Assembly: GCA_016271365.2 (NCBI GenBank) | Contig: CM028129.1 | Location: 1,005,963,501-1,006,027,500, forward strand | Direction: 5' to 3' | From: Neoceratodus forsteri | Taxonomy: Eukaryota > Chordata > Ceratodontiformes > Ceratodontidae | Length of the DNA stretch: 64,000 nt | Part shown: positions 21,300 to 32,391 of the stretch, piece after piece | Position numbering within the stretch: the stretch's first letter is position 1 | Layout: every line of letters begins with the position of its first letter | Notes under the pieces: model-generated | Database searches by the model: none | What the model was told of the DNA's origin: nothing | The model's input: only the letters and a program-made list of their open reading frames with translations | Translations under genes and position numbers: made by a program

Positions 21300-23519
21300 T
21301 ATATTCGTCAGGATTCTCTTACCTGCCGTGTATGTCATCCCCTACCACGTCCGAGCACAAAACAAGTGCGGTTCATGCGGCACCCAACTCCCGCACAAGG
21401 ACAGCCATTCTCGGTGTCTCATCTGCCTAGGCCCCGACCACCCCATGGATTCCTGTCAGCACTGCCTGAAGTTCGATGCAGCTACCTGCAGAAGAAGGCA
21501 GCAATCCCTGGAGGCTCACATACTAAAGAAGAAGATGTCCTCCATGGAAAAGGAGCTGAAATAGCTCTGACAGGCTTCCACCTCCCCTGAGGGCCTTAAG
21601 AAGAAGAAGAAGGAGAAGCACCAGGACCAGGATTCCTCATCCGCGGCTGCGGCGACTTCGGCTGGGGTTGCCGCCCTTCAGGTAATGTCCCGTCCAGGGG
21701 ACCGTTCCTAGCAGCCATCTTGGTCGTGTCTGAGATAACCCAGTCCCTCGGCTGGTTCGCACTCGGGCCAGTCAGGGCCTCAGGACAAGGAGGCATCCAC
21801 TCCCAGCAAGGCCGAGCCTGTCGCGGCCTTCTAGTTCGAGCCTTTCCACTAAGTCAGGCGTCGGCTTCTCCGACGTCCACCCAGAGCTGACCGCTAAGTC
21901 ACTTGACCCTTCAGGGCAGTGCATGGTCGTCAAGCCGCCCATCAAGGTCGCCTCCCCTGCGCGGCCTTCTTCGGGCGCTGGGTCTGATCAGTCGGACGTT
22001 GGCTCCTCTGATGCCCGCCCGGATCCCGCCAGTCAGAAGCCCACCGGCCCGTCTGGTGGTCACTTAGCAATGGAGCCTACGCCGGATCCTTTGACCTTAT
22101 CCGGTGCTGCTGGCTCCCCGCAACCTTTGCCGCTGCAGTCCGAGGCCCCTGTGTCTCCCCAGCTGGACCTGGAGGATCCCTTCGGCCCTCCCCCGGACAC
22201 CGCTGGGGACTCTTCGGTGCTTCCGACAGGCCTCCCTCCCGTAGGTCTGGGTGGCCTGACATCGGACCCTCAGATGCTGGCCCCATTGCCAGCCAGCATC
22301 CCCTTGCTGGTCATCACCTCAATGCCGGACACGATGCCTGCTGGGCCACGTGTCCCTGGCCCACCTGCAGGGCCTCTTCCAGGACCTTCTACCCCAGTAG
22401 AGCCCCTGGTGCCAGATCTTATGCCGTCTAATCCGACTTCGCAGTATCCAGCACCGCAGTACCCAGTGCCTCAGTACCCGATGCTGGGCTTCCCATTGTC
22501 GGGTTATGTATACTCATCCTACGGATACCCCCAGTATCCGTATTCCCCTCCTCCCCCTTCTCCACCGCCCCCCCAGCCGCTGGTGGATCTGAGGGAGACT
22601 CTGGCTTCTTGGTGGGCTGAGGACAAGGCCCAGCTCACCAGAGAGGTAGAGAGACACCTCCTGATGGCGGACCCGGTCCCGGAACCCCGTCACCGGGGGC
22701 GAGAGACCCCTCCCCCAACCCCAGAGACACTGCTACGGGGTCTAAGGCTTGGGGTGGCACCTTGCCCCTAGGGGCCATGTTCCTCACCCGAGTGGGGAGG
22801 GGTCTTCATCTCCTTCTCCTTCTCCTTCAGACTCATCAGAAAACTCCGATGACAGTTCCGATCCAGACAAGCCTCGCACTCCTGACAAGCCCAGGCCCAG
22901 GACTTCTCCAAAGTCCCCTTCGGAGGAGCCCTCATTTACGGAGTTGCTAAGAAAAATCCAGGCTCTTCATCAGTGGAAATCTCTGGAGCCAGATCCACAG
23001 AGGCAGAAGCTAGCTGCCCAACTGGATTTGCCCAAAGTCACTCCCACGTTAGTTCTACCCTGGATCGAGCCTCACGCCGACCTCGTCTCCACTATCTGGA
23101 AACAACCATCAGCTTTAGCCCCCCTTCCTCGGAAGGTGGATAGGCTGTATCAGGCTCCCGAGGGGATTGACTTTCTTTTGTCACACCCCAAGGCTGATTC
23201 GGTCATGATCAGCACCACCTATGGCCGTTCGGCTAACCAGAAACACCTGAGCTCATCTCCACCCGATAAGGAATTCCACCTTCTGGACCAGTATGGTAAG
23301 AAGGTCTTTTCTTCTTCTACTCTGGGTATCAGAGCCTTGAACTATGTGGCTCACATGGGGGATTACCAGCAGGCTATCCTGAGTGAGGTGGAAGCCAAGT
23401 TGGACACCCTTCCTCAGTCCCAGACTAAACAGAAAGTGGCAGACCTAGTCTGCTCTGCACGTTCGGCCAGTAGGCACATGCTGCGCACTACTTACGATGC
23501 GATGGATGCTTCTGGATGA
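21300..23519 (+). pseudogene. DIRS gag-like ORF1
   Basis: The N-terminus (21328-21564) carries CGSCGTQLPHKDSHSRCLICLGPDH-type Cys/His spacing ending SCQHCLKF, the usual zinc-binding start of DIRS ORF1. After a stop near 21561 the frame moves to a Pro/Ser-rich middle (21923-22771, with repeated PQYP-like units). It moves again to 22749-23519, which has the conserved C-terminal capsid-like part: IWKQPSALAPLPRKVDRLY, LLSHPKADSVM, SSTLGIRALNYVAHMGDYQ and a stop after TYDAMDASG. The protein presumably packages element RNA. The two frame changes make it non-coding as a whole. Confidence 0.82.
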
Positions 23520-23889
23520 AGTTCACCGTGAGTCTGCGGCAACATGCCTGGCTTTGGGTGTCAGGTTTGACCTCGGAAGTACAATCCGCCATCCAGGATG
23601 CCCTCTTCTGAGGTTCGGTGTTGTTCGGTGGTGATGTCAAGGACATCATTACCAGACTGAGAGAGAAGGGCACTGCTCTCGAGGAGATTGACTCCATGTA
23701 CAGAGCCCCTCAAGCACAGGGTCATTCCTTTCACCATCGTGCATGGCCTAAGGTGAAACCACAAGGAAAGTGGGCCAACAATTGCCGGGCCCCTCCGGCT
23801 GTGAGACCCCCCAATCAAACGGGCTGCGGGAGCTCCAGCCGTGGCACTGCCCCACACCTCCTGACTCCCTCCCTCTCCCACAGCCTCTT

Positions 23890-24620
23890 GTCAATCCAGA
23901 GGAACAGGTAGGCGGGAGATTCTCCCTTTATCTGCTGGGTTGGGAGAGGATCACTACCGATTCTTGGGTCCTTCAGCTCATAGCAGAGGACCACGCTATA
24001 GAGTTTCTTCAGAAACCACCCCCCCAGGTCGTCTTACTCCACCAAATATCTTCTCAGGGATCAGGAAGAAATCTCCTCCCTTCTGTTGAAGGAGGCAATA
24101 GAACCCGTCCCTCCCCCTCTTCAGGGGACTGGCTTCTACTCCCATTTCTTCCTGGTCCCCAAGAAGACAGGAGACATGAGGCCCATTCTGGACCTCAGTT
24201 CTCTAAATCTGTTTGTGGAGTACAAAAGGTTCAGGATGCCCTCCCTACAGAGTGTCCTGCCCCTCCTTCAGCCGGAACTGTGGCTGTGTGCTCTGAACAT
24301 GCAGGATGCATACCTGCATATCCTTATCTGCCCTTCCCACTGCAAATACCTCTGGTTTGCTTTCCAGGGGGACCACTACCAGTTCAAGGTGCTCCCATTT
24401 GGTCTTTCCTCTGCCCCCAAGTATTCACCAAATGCTTGTCTGTGGTGGTGGCCCACCTGCGTACTCAAGGAGTGCAGGTTTTCCTGTACCTGGATGATTG
24501 GCTCCTGGTGGCCCCATCCAGGGAGGAGCTCCAATGTTCCCTTTGCCTTACCAGGTAGGTTTTTACCAGCCTGGGTATTACCGTCTACCAGGCCAAATCC
24601 CATTTGATCCCATCTCAATG
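23890..24620 (+). pseudogene. DIRS reverse transcriptase
   Basis: The RT entry VGGRFSLYLLGWERITTDSW and AIEFLQKPP lies in one frame (23770-24558). The middle blocks GTGFYSHFFLVPKKTGDMRP, ALNMQDAYLHI and FKVLPFGLSSAPK lie in a second frame (24086-24607). The catalytic YLDDWLLVAP box at 24487-24498 is back in the first frame, so a frameshift lies near 24420. The catalytic Asp pair is intact. It is followed directly by RNase H. This is the RT of the DIRS element, which copies element RNA without a classical LTR scheme. Confidence 0.87.
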
Positions 24621-25272
24621 CCTCCAGTTCATCGGGGCAATTCTGGACACGACCACCAGTATGGCCTTTCTGAGTGTAGTCTGGTACCTCAACAAACAGG
24701 GGGGAACTCGTTCCTACCCTCTTTGTTGGGAAGTGATGCAGGTCTGGGACTGGGTGACCCTACACAACCTTCATCTCATGGTGGTCCACGTCCTGGAGGT
24801 AGAGAATCCGTTGGCAGATCACTTGAGTCGATCCTCGACACAACCTCACGAGTGGGAATTGGACCAGGAAATAGCAGACGGCATCTTCCTACATTGGGGG
24901 ACCCCTCAGGTCAACCTGTTTGCATCCTCACTAAATGCAAAACTGCCCACTTTTTGCTCGCTCGCGCCAGGGTGCGGGTGACTCTGGAGAGACGATCTGT
25001 CTCTCAACTGGAAGGGCAGATTCGTTTATGCTTTTCCTCCAATTCCATTGATTCTGAGGATCCTGCACAAGCTCAGCTCAGAAGGGGCCCATATGATTCT
25101 CATCGCTCCCTTCTGGCCCAGGCAAGTTTGGTTCTCTCTTCTGCAGCATTACTCAGAGGAACCTCCGATTCCTCTTCCTCTTTTGCGACTACTGTTGACC
25201 CAGGATCGGGGATCCCTGGTCCTTCCGGGCCTCAAGTCCCTTCAGCTGCATGCTTGGCTCCTACAGACATAG
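24600..25272 (+). pseudogene. DIRS RNase H and methyltransferase-like region
   Basis: QFIGAILDTTTSMAFL, the start of RNase H, is joined directly to SVVWYLNKQGGTRS, the late part. About 100 residues of the usual RNase H are missing, so an internal deletion near 24670 is likely. Next come ENPLADHLSRSS, then HEWELDQEIADGIFL, GTPQVNLFASSLNAKLPTF, and after a frame change AHMILIAPFWPRQVWFSLL. This last block is the Dam-like adenine methyltransferase region known from DIRS elements, whose role is unsettled. Frame changes near 24980 break it. Confidence 0.78.
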
Positions 25273-26305
25273 CACAAGCCTGTTTTGGGGTTTCTCCTAA
25301 AGTGGCAGAGATCTTGATGGAGGCCAGGAAGCCGTCCACTCGCTCTACCTATGCCATGAAATGGAAACGGTTTTCCATTTGGGCTTCGTCCAAAGACTTG
25401 GAGCCTTTCTCCTGTCCTGTCGGGCGGCTACTAGACTACATGTGTTATCTCTTCGACCTGGGTCTCAGTCATTCCTCTTTGAAAGTTCACATGGCGGCTC
25501 TGACCACTTATCATGTTCACTTTGGGGACAGAACTTTCGCTCAGCTGGAGGTCGCGAAGACCTTTCTACGAGGGGTTCTTCATCTGAGACCCCCCCATTC
25601 GGGTTCCTACCCCTTCTTGGGATTTGAATTTCATTCTCTAGAAGCTTACGCTGCCTCTGTTTGAGCTGGCAGCCTCAGCAGGACTTAAGTTCCTTTTGTG
25701 TAAGGCTCTCTTCCTAGTGGCCATTACTTCCGCTCGAAGAATTTCTGAGCTTCAGGCCTTGATGTGCAAAATTCCATATCTGATTTTCCATAAGGAATGT
25801 GTGGCTCTGCACACCAATCCTAAGTTTCTCCCTAAGGTGGTAGCGGAATCTACATTGAACCAGTCCGTTGAACTGCCTGCCTTTTTCACACAGCACTCCA
25901 ATCATGGGGAGTATCTTTTACATACCTTGGACATTCACCGGATTCTGAGATACTACACCAACAGTACAAAGGATCTCAGGAAAGACTGACCAACTATTTG
26001 TTTCTTTTGCCAGCAAAAGAGAGGGCCACGCTGTTTCCAAATAATGTTTGTCCAAATGGTTGGCTCACTATATCACTTTCTGCTATGACAAGTGTCACAA
26101 GACCTTGCCAGGTCAGGTCAGGGGTCACTCCACCAGGGGTGTCATGGCCTCTGCTGCCTGTTTCAAGAATGTGTCAACGGCTGATATTTGCACCACTGCA
26201 ACTTGGACTTCTGTCCATGCCGTTATGAAACACTACAGTTTGGACATTGCCTCTCATCGTAGAGCCGGCTTCGGGTTGGCTGTTCTTCAAGGACTTCTTT
26301 CTTAA
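25262..26305 (+). pseudogene. DIRS tyrosine recombinase
   Basis: Starts after the methyltransferase-like part. The core-binding region reads RKPSTRSTYAMKWKRFSIWA and LLDYMCYLFDLGLSHSSLK. The catalytic domain carries Arg in SARRISEL (about 25738), His and Arg in GHSTRGVMASAA (about 26126 and 26135), Trp in ATWTSV and Tyr in KHYSLDI (about 26234). All catalytic residues of the R-H-x-x-R-Y set are visible. The coding is split over three frames with changes near 25600 and 26000. In a live element it would insert the circular DNA copy by recombination. It is not related to bacterial integrons despite the shared fold. Confidence 0.9.
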
Positions 26306-26384
26306 GTCCTCTTTAGCCAGAGGATCTCTTATGAGTACTTTCCTCCTCCTGTGTGCTTCTCTTTGTTCCAGACTGCTTGGGACT

Positions 26385-26502
26385 CAGTCCTGTATGTAAT
26401 TACCTACTGCAAGAGCCTTCTCGAAGTAAGATAGTACAGTTATGTAAGAACTTGCCATAACAGTAGATCTTCGAGAGAGGCTCTTGCAGTAGGTAATACC
26501 TT
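26385..26502 (+). repeat. DIRS internal complementary region
   Basis: 26385-26432 is the complement of the left outer end (21071-21118), and 26433-26502 is the complement of the right outer end (about 26750-26813). The two meet at TAAGAT|AGTACAG. The block is itself foldable: TACCTACTGCAAGAGCC...TTCTCGAAG pairs with CTTCGAGAGAGGCTCTTGC...AGTAGGTA. This is the template thought to join element ends into a circle. Confidence 0.88.
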
Positions 26503-26642
26503 CCCCCCCCCCTCTATCCCCTTAGTTTTTTCAGTTCCTTTTCCAGGGAGGAAATGTCCGCTTCTCTCTCATCTCGCCTTTTTGGCCTTTGGCGGGAAAG
26601 AACTGAAGGGCGTAGGGACCGCCCCTTTATACTGATGTTGCC

Positions 26643-26813
26643 TGACACCGGTCACCTGACGTGGGGGCAGTCCCTCGCCAGAGACTGCTAGCTAAAAATG
26701 TTACCGTGGAGTCCTGATGCCTGCCGGCTTCAGTCCTATTTGTAATTACCTACTGCAAGAGCCTCTCTCGAAGATCTACTGTTACGGTAAGTTCTTACGT
26801 AACTGTACTTTAC
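26643..26813 (-). repeat. DIRS right inverted terminal repeat with terminal extension
   Basis: TGACACCGGTCACC...TCTCTCGAAG mirrors the left repeat. The extra 39 bp (26775-26813) have no partner at the left end but match the internal complementary region, as expected for DIRS. Confidence 0.88.
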
Positions 26814-27482
26814 TTCAAATTTTAAATTATTGTGGCATTAATGCTGACATAGGGCATTTTTCAATAATTGCAAAAAAAAAATAAAAAGTAAAATAGTGGT
26901 AAATTCTCTTTATCTTTACCATACTGTATCAGAATCACCATTGTACCATTCTGACTAAACATGGCAAGTTACTTGTTGATACAAACTCCAATAAAAACTC
27001 AACGTGGCAGTGCTTATGTGTCCTTGGGTGAAGCAAGGTATCATGGGGATCAAAGAGTATAAAGGATATGTTTAAACATTAAAGATGATCCTTGAGATAT
27101 CTTCTACTGTAGGTGTGCCATCTCAAGCAGTCTGACTGAGGTCAGATCGTGAAGTGAAAGTGAGTAGTTCTGGCTGCACAGATTGTGCGAGGTGATACCT
27201 CTATACCATAACAGATGTTTCACAAGTAACCGGTTACCATACTATAAATACAATGAGTTAGCTAGAGTTATTTATAATATGATTTAAGTTACATTTTGAA
27301 TAAAACAGCGCTACTGATTAAAGGCTTTAAAATGCCGTCATGCAAGTACACTACAAACCAGCAGAATGAAAATGTGCTTGAAATATCCCCCTCCCTCTTT
27401 TTTATTAAAATACATTTTCTTTTGCAGATATCTGAGACATTCATAATTACATATTAAAATAAAATGTTGTTTAATATTACCA
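26814..27482. other. No gene recognised
   Basis: AT-rich flank of the DIRS element. No open frame of note, RNA gene or repeat structure was recognised. Confidence 0.5.
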
Positions 27483-28080
27483 ATGTGGCATAGAAACATA
27501 AACACAGATGATGACGGCAGAAAAAGAGTGGTCCATCCAGTCTGCCCATATTGCTCTATTATACCCCAGGATCTACTGTCTCTGAGGGGTCTTTGCTTAC
27601 ACTATTCCTCCTTTTCTCATCCGTATTCCTGCTGCCACTTCCCAATGACAGCTAATATCCCCCTGAATGTATCCCAGCTGTGTCTCAAGCCATTTATGGT
27701 TTTGACACATGCCACCTCTGCAGACATCTCTCTTGAATTTGCTCCCCCACCCACATCTTCAGGGAGCTGCCCCTGGTGTTTGTGTTCCCACTCAATCTGA
27801 GCAGTTCAGCACTATCCAATTTATTTACCTCATGGAGGTATTTGTTTATTTCAGTCATATGTCTTCTCTTCCTTCTCACCTCATGCATTTGCATGTTCAG
27901 ATCTTCCAGCCTCTTCTCATATGTCTATTCTTGCTCTCCCTGGATCATCCTGGATATGCACTTCTGCAATTCCTAAGTTCTCTCCCTGACTCCAGAACTG
28001 CACACAGTAACCAAACCAATAACCTACTGTATATAGTGGTGGCTGCACCTTTCTTCACCTGCTAATAACCTACCCCCCAC
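27483..28080 (-). mobile_element. CR1 LINE 3' end
   Basis: The plus strand starts CATAGAAACATAAACACAG and then GATGACGGCAGAAAAAGAG-TGGTCCATCCAGTCTGCC. This is the reverse complement of a CR1 3' UTR with its (ATTCTRTG)n-like tail. Sequence to about 28050 (GCCACCTCTGCAG, ATCTTCCAGCCTCTTCTCATA, CTCCAGAACTGCACACAGTA) is the usual C-terminal RT and UTR part read backwards. It is 5'-truncated and has no long frame. Confidence 0.8.
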
Positions 28081-29182
28081 ATAGGCACCCCTGGCATCTT
28101 TCATCCCCTACCCACCACCCCTTTGCACCGTGCTCAGTAAAGATGCAGGGGAAAGCTTTGCCAGCAAAGTTTGGGCCTACTGATGAAGACCCCACTGGTC
28201 AAAGTGCTGAGGCTGTAGGTGTGCTTTCTACATGCTTAGTTAGTGGAGGATTAGGTCAAGTATGTTTTGACTGAAATTGTCATTTTTCCTTCTAACTTCA
28301 ACATAGAGCAATGGACTTTCAGCACACTGAGCTGGCTACTCCACTGAACATCTTTTCTCGATTATTCCTGGCCAGATGAGCACATAGTTTTTGAAAACAG
28401 GCTTGACAAATTAATTCTTGATGGGTTATTTCCTGAATACTACCACTGAGAAGTGGGAGATAGTATCCATAGGTAACTTTGGCCTCCTGCTTTAAATACC
28501 TGAGTACATTTCACATTTAAACATTAAAGTGCTGTCACTTGAAAGGAGTATCAGTGATTGCACATCATACCCACAACATACCAACCCACAGAGGTACCAA
28601 AACAATACAAATCAGGAAAAGCATTTATATGTTTAGAGCAGCAAAAATGTTGATCTTCTTGGGTAATCCACTGAATAATACATGGAGGTTAAAAATACCT
28701 AGTTATAGGATCAATAGTGGGCATAGCAGTAAGTAATGTTTTAGTGTCTCCTACATATTTAGTTTACATGGACTCTTTATTTCATGTATTGGGATCCTGT
28801 TGAAGCACCCTAGAGAATGGGCAGAGACCACTGGCTCTGTTTTCAGTTTCAGCAAGGCTTGTATATGAGTTGTATTGGACAGAAAAGTTAAATATCCCTC
28901 CCACTTTACAGTTGTCTCAATACAGCAGTAATATAGAGCAATCATTGCATTATTTGATTTTTAACATCTCATGTTATAATGTTATGTCCTGTAGCCCTTC
29001 AGTAATTATCATGTCTGCCCTTTCCATCAGTCCCTGTTCCTCCCAGACATAGCCCAATGTACTCATATATAACATGGTCTGAATTAATTATTGCTCTCTG
29101 AACTGCCTTTCCCCTTTGTTCAAATGTTAAGGCTTCTTTTAAGAGAAGTCTGTTTGGGGCTATCCTCTGGAATGTTATCCAG
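28081..29182. other. No gene recognised
   Basis: Mixed sequence with short open frames on both strands only. Nothing matched a transposon domain or RNA gene. It is probably old, eroded repeat or unique spacer. Confidence 0.45.
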
Positions 29183-29195
29183 AATGATATAATTA

Positions 29196-29341
29196 AGCAA
29201 TAAGGCACGACAGGGTGTGTGTTATCATGTAATAATGTCACTCCTGGGGTGGGTTGAAGCACGAAGCAAAGCCGAGTGCTTCCACCACACCAGGAGTGAC
29301 GTTATTACACAATAACACACACCCTGGCGTGCCTTATTGCT
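29196..29341. repeat. Palindromic MITE-like element
   Basis: Two arms of about 67 bp (29196-29262 and 29275-29341) pair as AGCAATAAGGCACG...CACTCCTGG with CCAGGAGTGACG...CGTGCCTTATTGCT. They give a near-perfect hairpin with a centre around GAAGCACGAAGCAAAGCCGAGTGCTTC. Flanking TATAAT-like bases extend the symmetry. A second small hairpin (29485-29518, GACAGTGATG/CATCACTGTC) and the phrase ACCAATCAGAATTC with TTGTATAATTATA at about 29540-29580 suggest that a longer non-autonomous DNA element may end there. Superfamily not determined. Confidence 0.65.
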
Positions 29342-29887
29342 ATTATACGATGGTTCATTGTTGTACAAAATAAAAAAAAATGTAAAAATGTTTTAGTAGA
29401 TTTTTAGTGAGTTTCTTAAGAGAAGAGGAAAAAAAAGCTAAAAGTGCTCCATGACGACAGCAAGCAAAGCTAATGCTAATCAATGACAGTGATGTTATAC
29501 TGCAATATCATCACTGTCTCAGGCACACACACTGACCAATCAGAATTCAGGATTCGTTCTTGCCATTGTATAATTATATTTTTACATTGTAATTTGAGTG
29601 GCAAAGTCCCCATTTCTGCCCTTATAAATGCAGTCAGCATCCCTGCTGGAGCCATTAGTAGAGAGCATAAGAATCCATGTTACACATTCTCTATTTTCTT
29701 CCCTACTTCAGTTCTTCATATCTCTGTAGCAGAAAGTAGCTGGGTATTTACTTTAACTAAGTGTACATTTATCCTTGCTTTATGGCATTGCCTCAGTAAG
29801 TTCTTTTGAAATGTACAATGCATCTTAAGGCTATAGATGCTGTCTTTATTCTATTATTTGTATTTATTCCCATGTATTTACTCTATA

Positions 29888-31340
29888 TAGAACATAGAAG
29901 TTGTTGGCAGATAAGGACCTTTTGACCCACCTAGTCTGCCCAAAATTTCCCATCTACAGTATAGTGCTACCTGAGACCCTATTTGGACTTCAGTTTACAT
30001 CCCCCTCTTGCTTCTAAGATTCCCTTGTGTCTGTCCCATGCATTCTTTTTTTTCTTTGTCTGTTTTCCTCCTTCCCCATATCTCCCTCATCAGCCTCTCC
30101 TTCAGGCCATCAATGGTCTTGTTTCCTCCTACTGCTTGCTTGTACCCTCGCCCAGTGCTACCATCCATCCCTACCTCAGATAGCAGCAACCCTCAGGGTA
30201 GCCCAGTGTAATCCTTCACTGGATGGGTTCTCTCTTTCCAAGAAGAAAGGTGCTGGTAGGGGCCGGCCAGCGCAACTACTTGGCCCCTCGGGTGCTGGTG
30301 AAGTGGTCTTTCTGGAGCCCTGACCAGGGCACTCATGGTGGTGGAGGGACCGGATAGCCATCATCTGGTCAAGTGGGGGAAAAATTTTCCCATTTTCTCC
30401 CCGGGAGCGCAGTGTGCCATGATGTCTAGGCATACGCTGACATCCGCCATGCCCCCCAGTTAATTGGTCAGCACACTGCGATTCCTCCAGTCTCCACCAG
30501 GGGTTTAGCAAATGCCAGATCACATCCCCACCCTCCCCCCTGCAGAAGGCAAGCACTCATCATGTGATCAAGCCTTCTCCCTCGGCTGGCTCTCCAGTGA
30601 CCTGGGTCTGCTCCTGAACACAGGTCGTCGGCATTGCGAGCAGAAATCCAGTCACTGTGCCAACAGGCCAACTTTGTCACATGCATTCTTAAATCATGTG
30701 ACCATTCTAGCCCCCACTACTTCCTCTGAGAGGCTGTTCCATATGTCCACCACCATCTCCGTAAAGAAGTACTTCCTCATGTTTCCCCAGAGTCTCCCCC
30801 TCCAGCTTCATATTGTGCCCCCTTGTCCTTTGGAAAATACCCATTTCCTGTACCTTGTCTATCCCAGTGAGATACTTCAATGTCTCTATCATATACCCCC
30901 ATTCTCTACTGTTTTCCAGGGAGTACATATTTAAATGCTTGAGCCTCTGTTCATAGGGCTTCAGATGTAGGCCCTGCACCATTTTGGTTGTTCTCCTTTG
31001 TACCAGCTCCACCCTATCTGTCTATTCTGAGATGGGGCCTCCAGAACTATACACAGTACTTGAGGAGGGGTCTCATCAGTAATCTATACAGGGACATTAA
31101 TACCTCTCTTCTTCTGCTGGTGATAAATTCCATAAAACTTCTTCCATAAAAATCAGCCCAAGGTAATAACAAACCTATACCCATTCTATTTGGCACCATC
31201 CAGAAACCATGAACTCTTACTTTTTTATTGCCAAAATTCATTATTTTAAATTTATCTATATGTATTTCAAGTTTCCGTTAATTAGACAACTTGCTAAATG
31301 CATTCAGTTATCTTTGTAGACCTTCCTCAGAGAAGGCCAA
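29888..31340 (-). mobile_element. CR1 LINE 3' part, interrupted by a retroposon
   Basis: Begins AGAACATAGAAGTTGTTGGC-AGATAAGGACC...CACCTAGTCTGCCC, the reverse complement of a CR1 3' end. It resumes after the insert at 30691 with ACTTCCTCTGAGAGGCTG, TCCATATGTCCACCACCATC and CCAGAACTATACACAGTACT, all parts of the CR1 RT C-terminus and UTR read backwards. Minus-strand residues MELVQRRTTKMVQGL and RLKHLNMYSLE (30707-31012) are the usual CR1 C-terminal block. The upstream limit near 31340 is approximate. Confidence 0.78.
30048..30679 (-). mobile_element. 632-bp retroposon in CR1, with 11-bp duplication
   Basis: CATGCATTCTT is present at 30037-30047 and at 30680-30690, directly flanking the insert. 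The plus strand begins with a T-rich run, so the inserted unit is minus-oriented with an A-rich tail. Its 5' end (minus strand, near 30679) reads GTTGGCACAGTGACTGG, close to a Pol III A box. About 40 bp further, GACCTGTGTTCAGGAGC stands where a B box would lie. This suggests a tRNA-headed SINE or SINE-like retroposon, but the B box is weak. The internal sequence matches no protein. Confidence 0.65.
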
Positions 31341-32391
31341 GCTTGCTAAATAATGCATGTATGATGATGCTTATAATTCTCTTACCATTCACTTCTGGAA
31401 TATAAAAACAAGTTCCTGGACTAATAACTTTTGTTGATATTAAGGAATCTTATAATGCTCTACTGGGGCCTAGCCAGATTTTAATCAATGTATTTGATAG
31501 TATTCAAAAATATACAACAGGTAAGGGTCTATTCCCAGTTCCTGCAGGGTTTCCCAGAGTAAATGTCTATTGATAGGATTTAAGGCAGACATATATTTGA
31601 TAAAAGCAATGACAATGTTTTTATATTTTTGTTTAGTGTACAGTAGTTGTCATTGAAATAAAGTGATCTAATGTATTATAATGTTTCCTGAAGCCAGCCT
31701 GCTCTTCACAAATAGAACCCTTTTTTTCAATCCATCTTTGAAGATGTACTGTAATAATATAAAACAACCAAAGATTGTTACTAAAATATTAATGAAGCTG
31801 ATTGATCAGTAGTTTTTTGGATATACCATTCTCCTTTTTAGGGCTGCAGTGGGCGGAGCCCTGAAGACCTCCTCTGATCAAAAAAGGAGACATGTCTGAC
31901 CAAACAACAGTGTAGAGTTGCTTCACAGTTGCTTCTGCATCAGTGAAGCACTACACTCTCTCCATTAGCAGTTGCACAGCACTATTTTTCTTCAGTCAGA
32001 GGTCACCATGGGACACGGCATAGTCCACTGTGTCCAAGATGGCCACCAAACTGTATTGCGCATGTGCCACCACTTGCACATGTGCAGTAGAGTTCAGCAA
32101 CCATCTTGGACAGGGTGGACTGTGCCATGTTCCACCATGACCTCTGAAAGCAAGACGTGGAAGAGATTGTGCTCATCTTGGTTTTTTTTGGGGGGTGATT
32201 ATATATACAGTATCTTCTTTTGTACCATCTTTATTCATTCCCATTATATTCTCCCTCTTTCATCCACCTGCCCCACCCCACCTGACAGAATGTAAGTCAG
32301 CTCTGTTCTCCATTCGCCATTTTCCACTTTTTAAGATTTTAATATACTATTTCGTACAGTACAAAAATGGCCATTATGCTTCCTACTGTGA

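Larger units (their letters stand above)
21071..26813 (+). mobile_element. DIRS retrotransposon (tyrosine recombinase type)
   Basis: Plus-strand element with inverted terminal repeats (21076-21206 and 26643-26774), a gag-like ORF with a Cys/His module, RT, RNase H, a methyltransferase-like domain, a tyrosine recombinase, and an internal complementary region (26385-26502) that joins the complements of both outer ends. This is the defining structure of DIRS elements, which integrate through a circle without target duplication; no duplication is seen here. Left edge is set where complementarity to the internal region stops (ATCTTACTTCG); right edge is set the same way (AACTGTACT). Structural parts are all present but the frames are broken. 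Confidence 0.92.

Noticed and set aside
24900..25272. Host DNA methyltransferase exon
   Set aside because: It is part of the DIRS polyprotein order RT, RNase H, methyltransferase-like.
25262..26305. Bacterial or phage integrase from contamination
   Set aside because: The recombinase is linked to DIRS RT, RNase H and inverted repeats.
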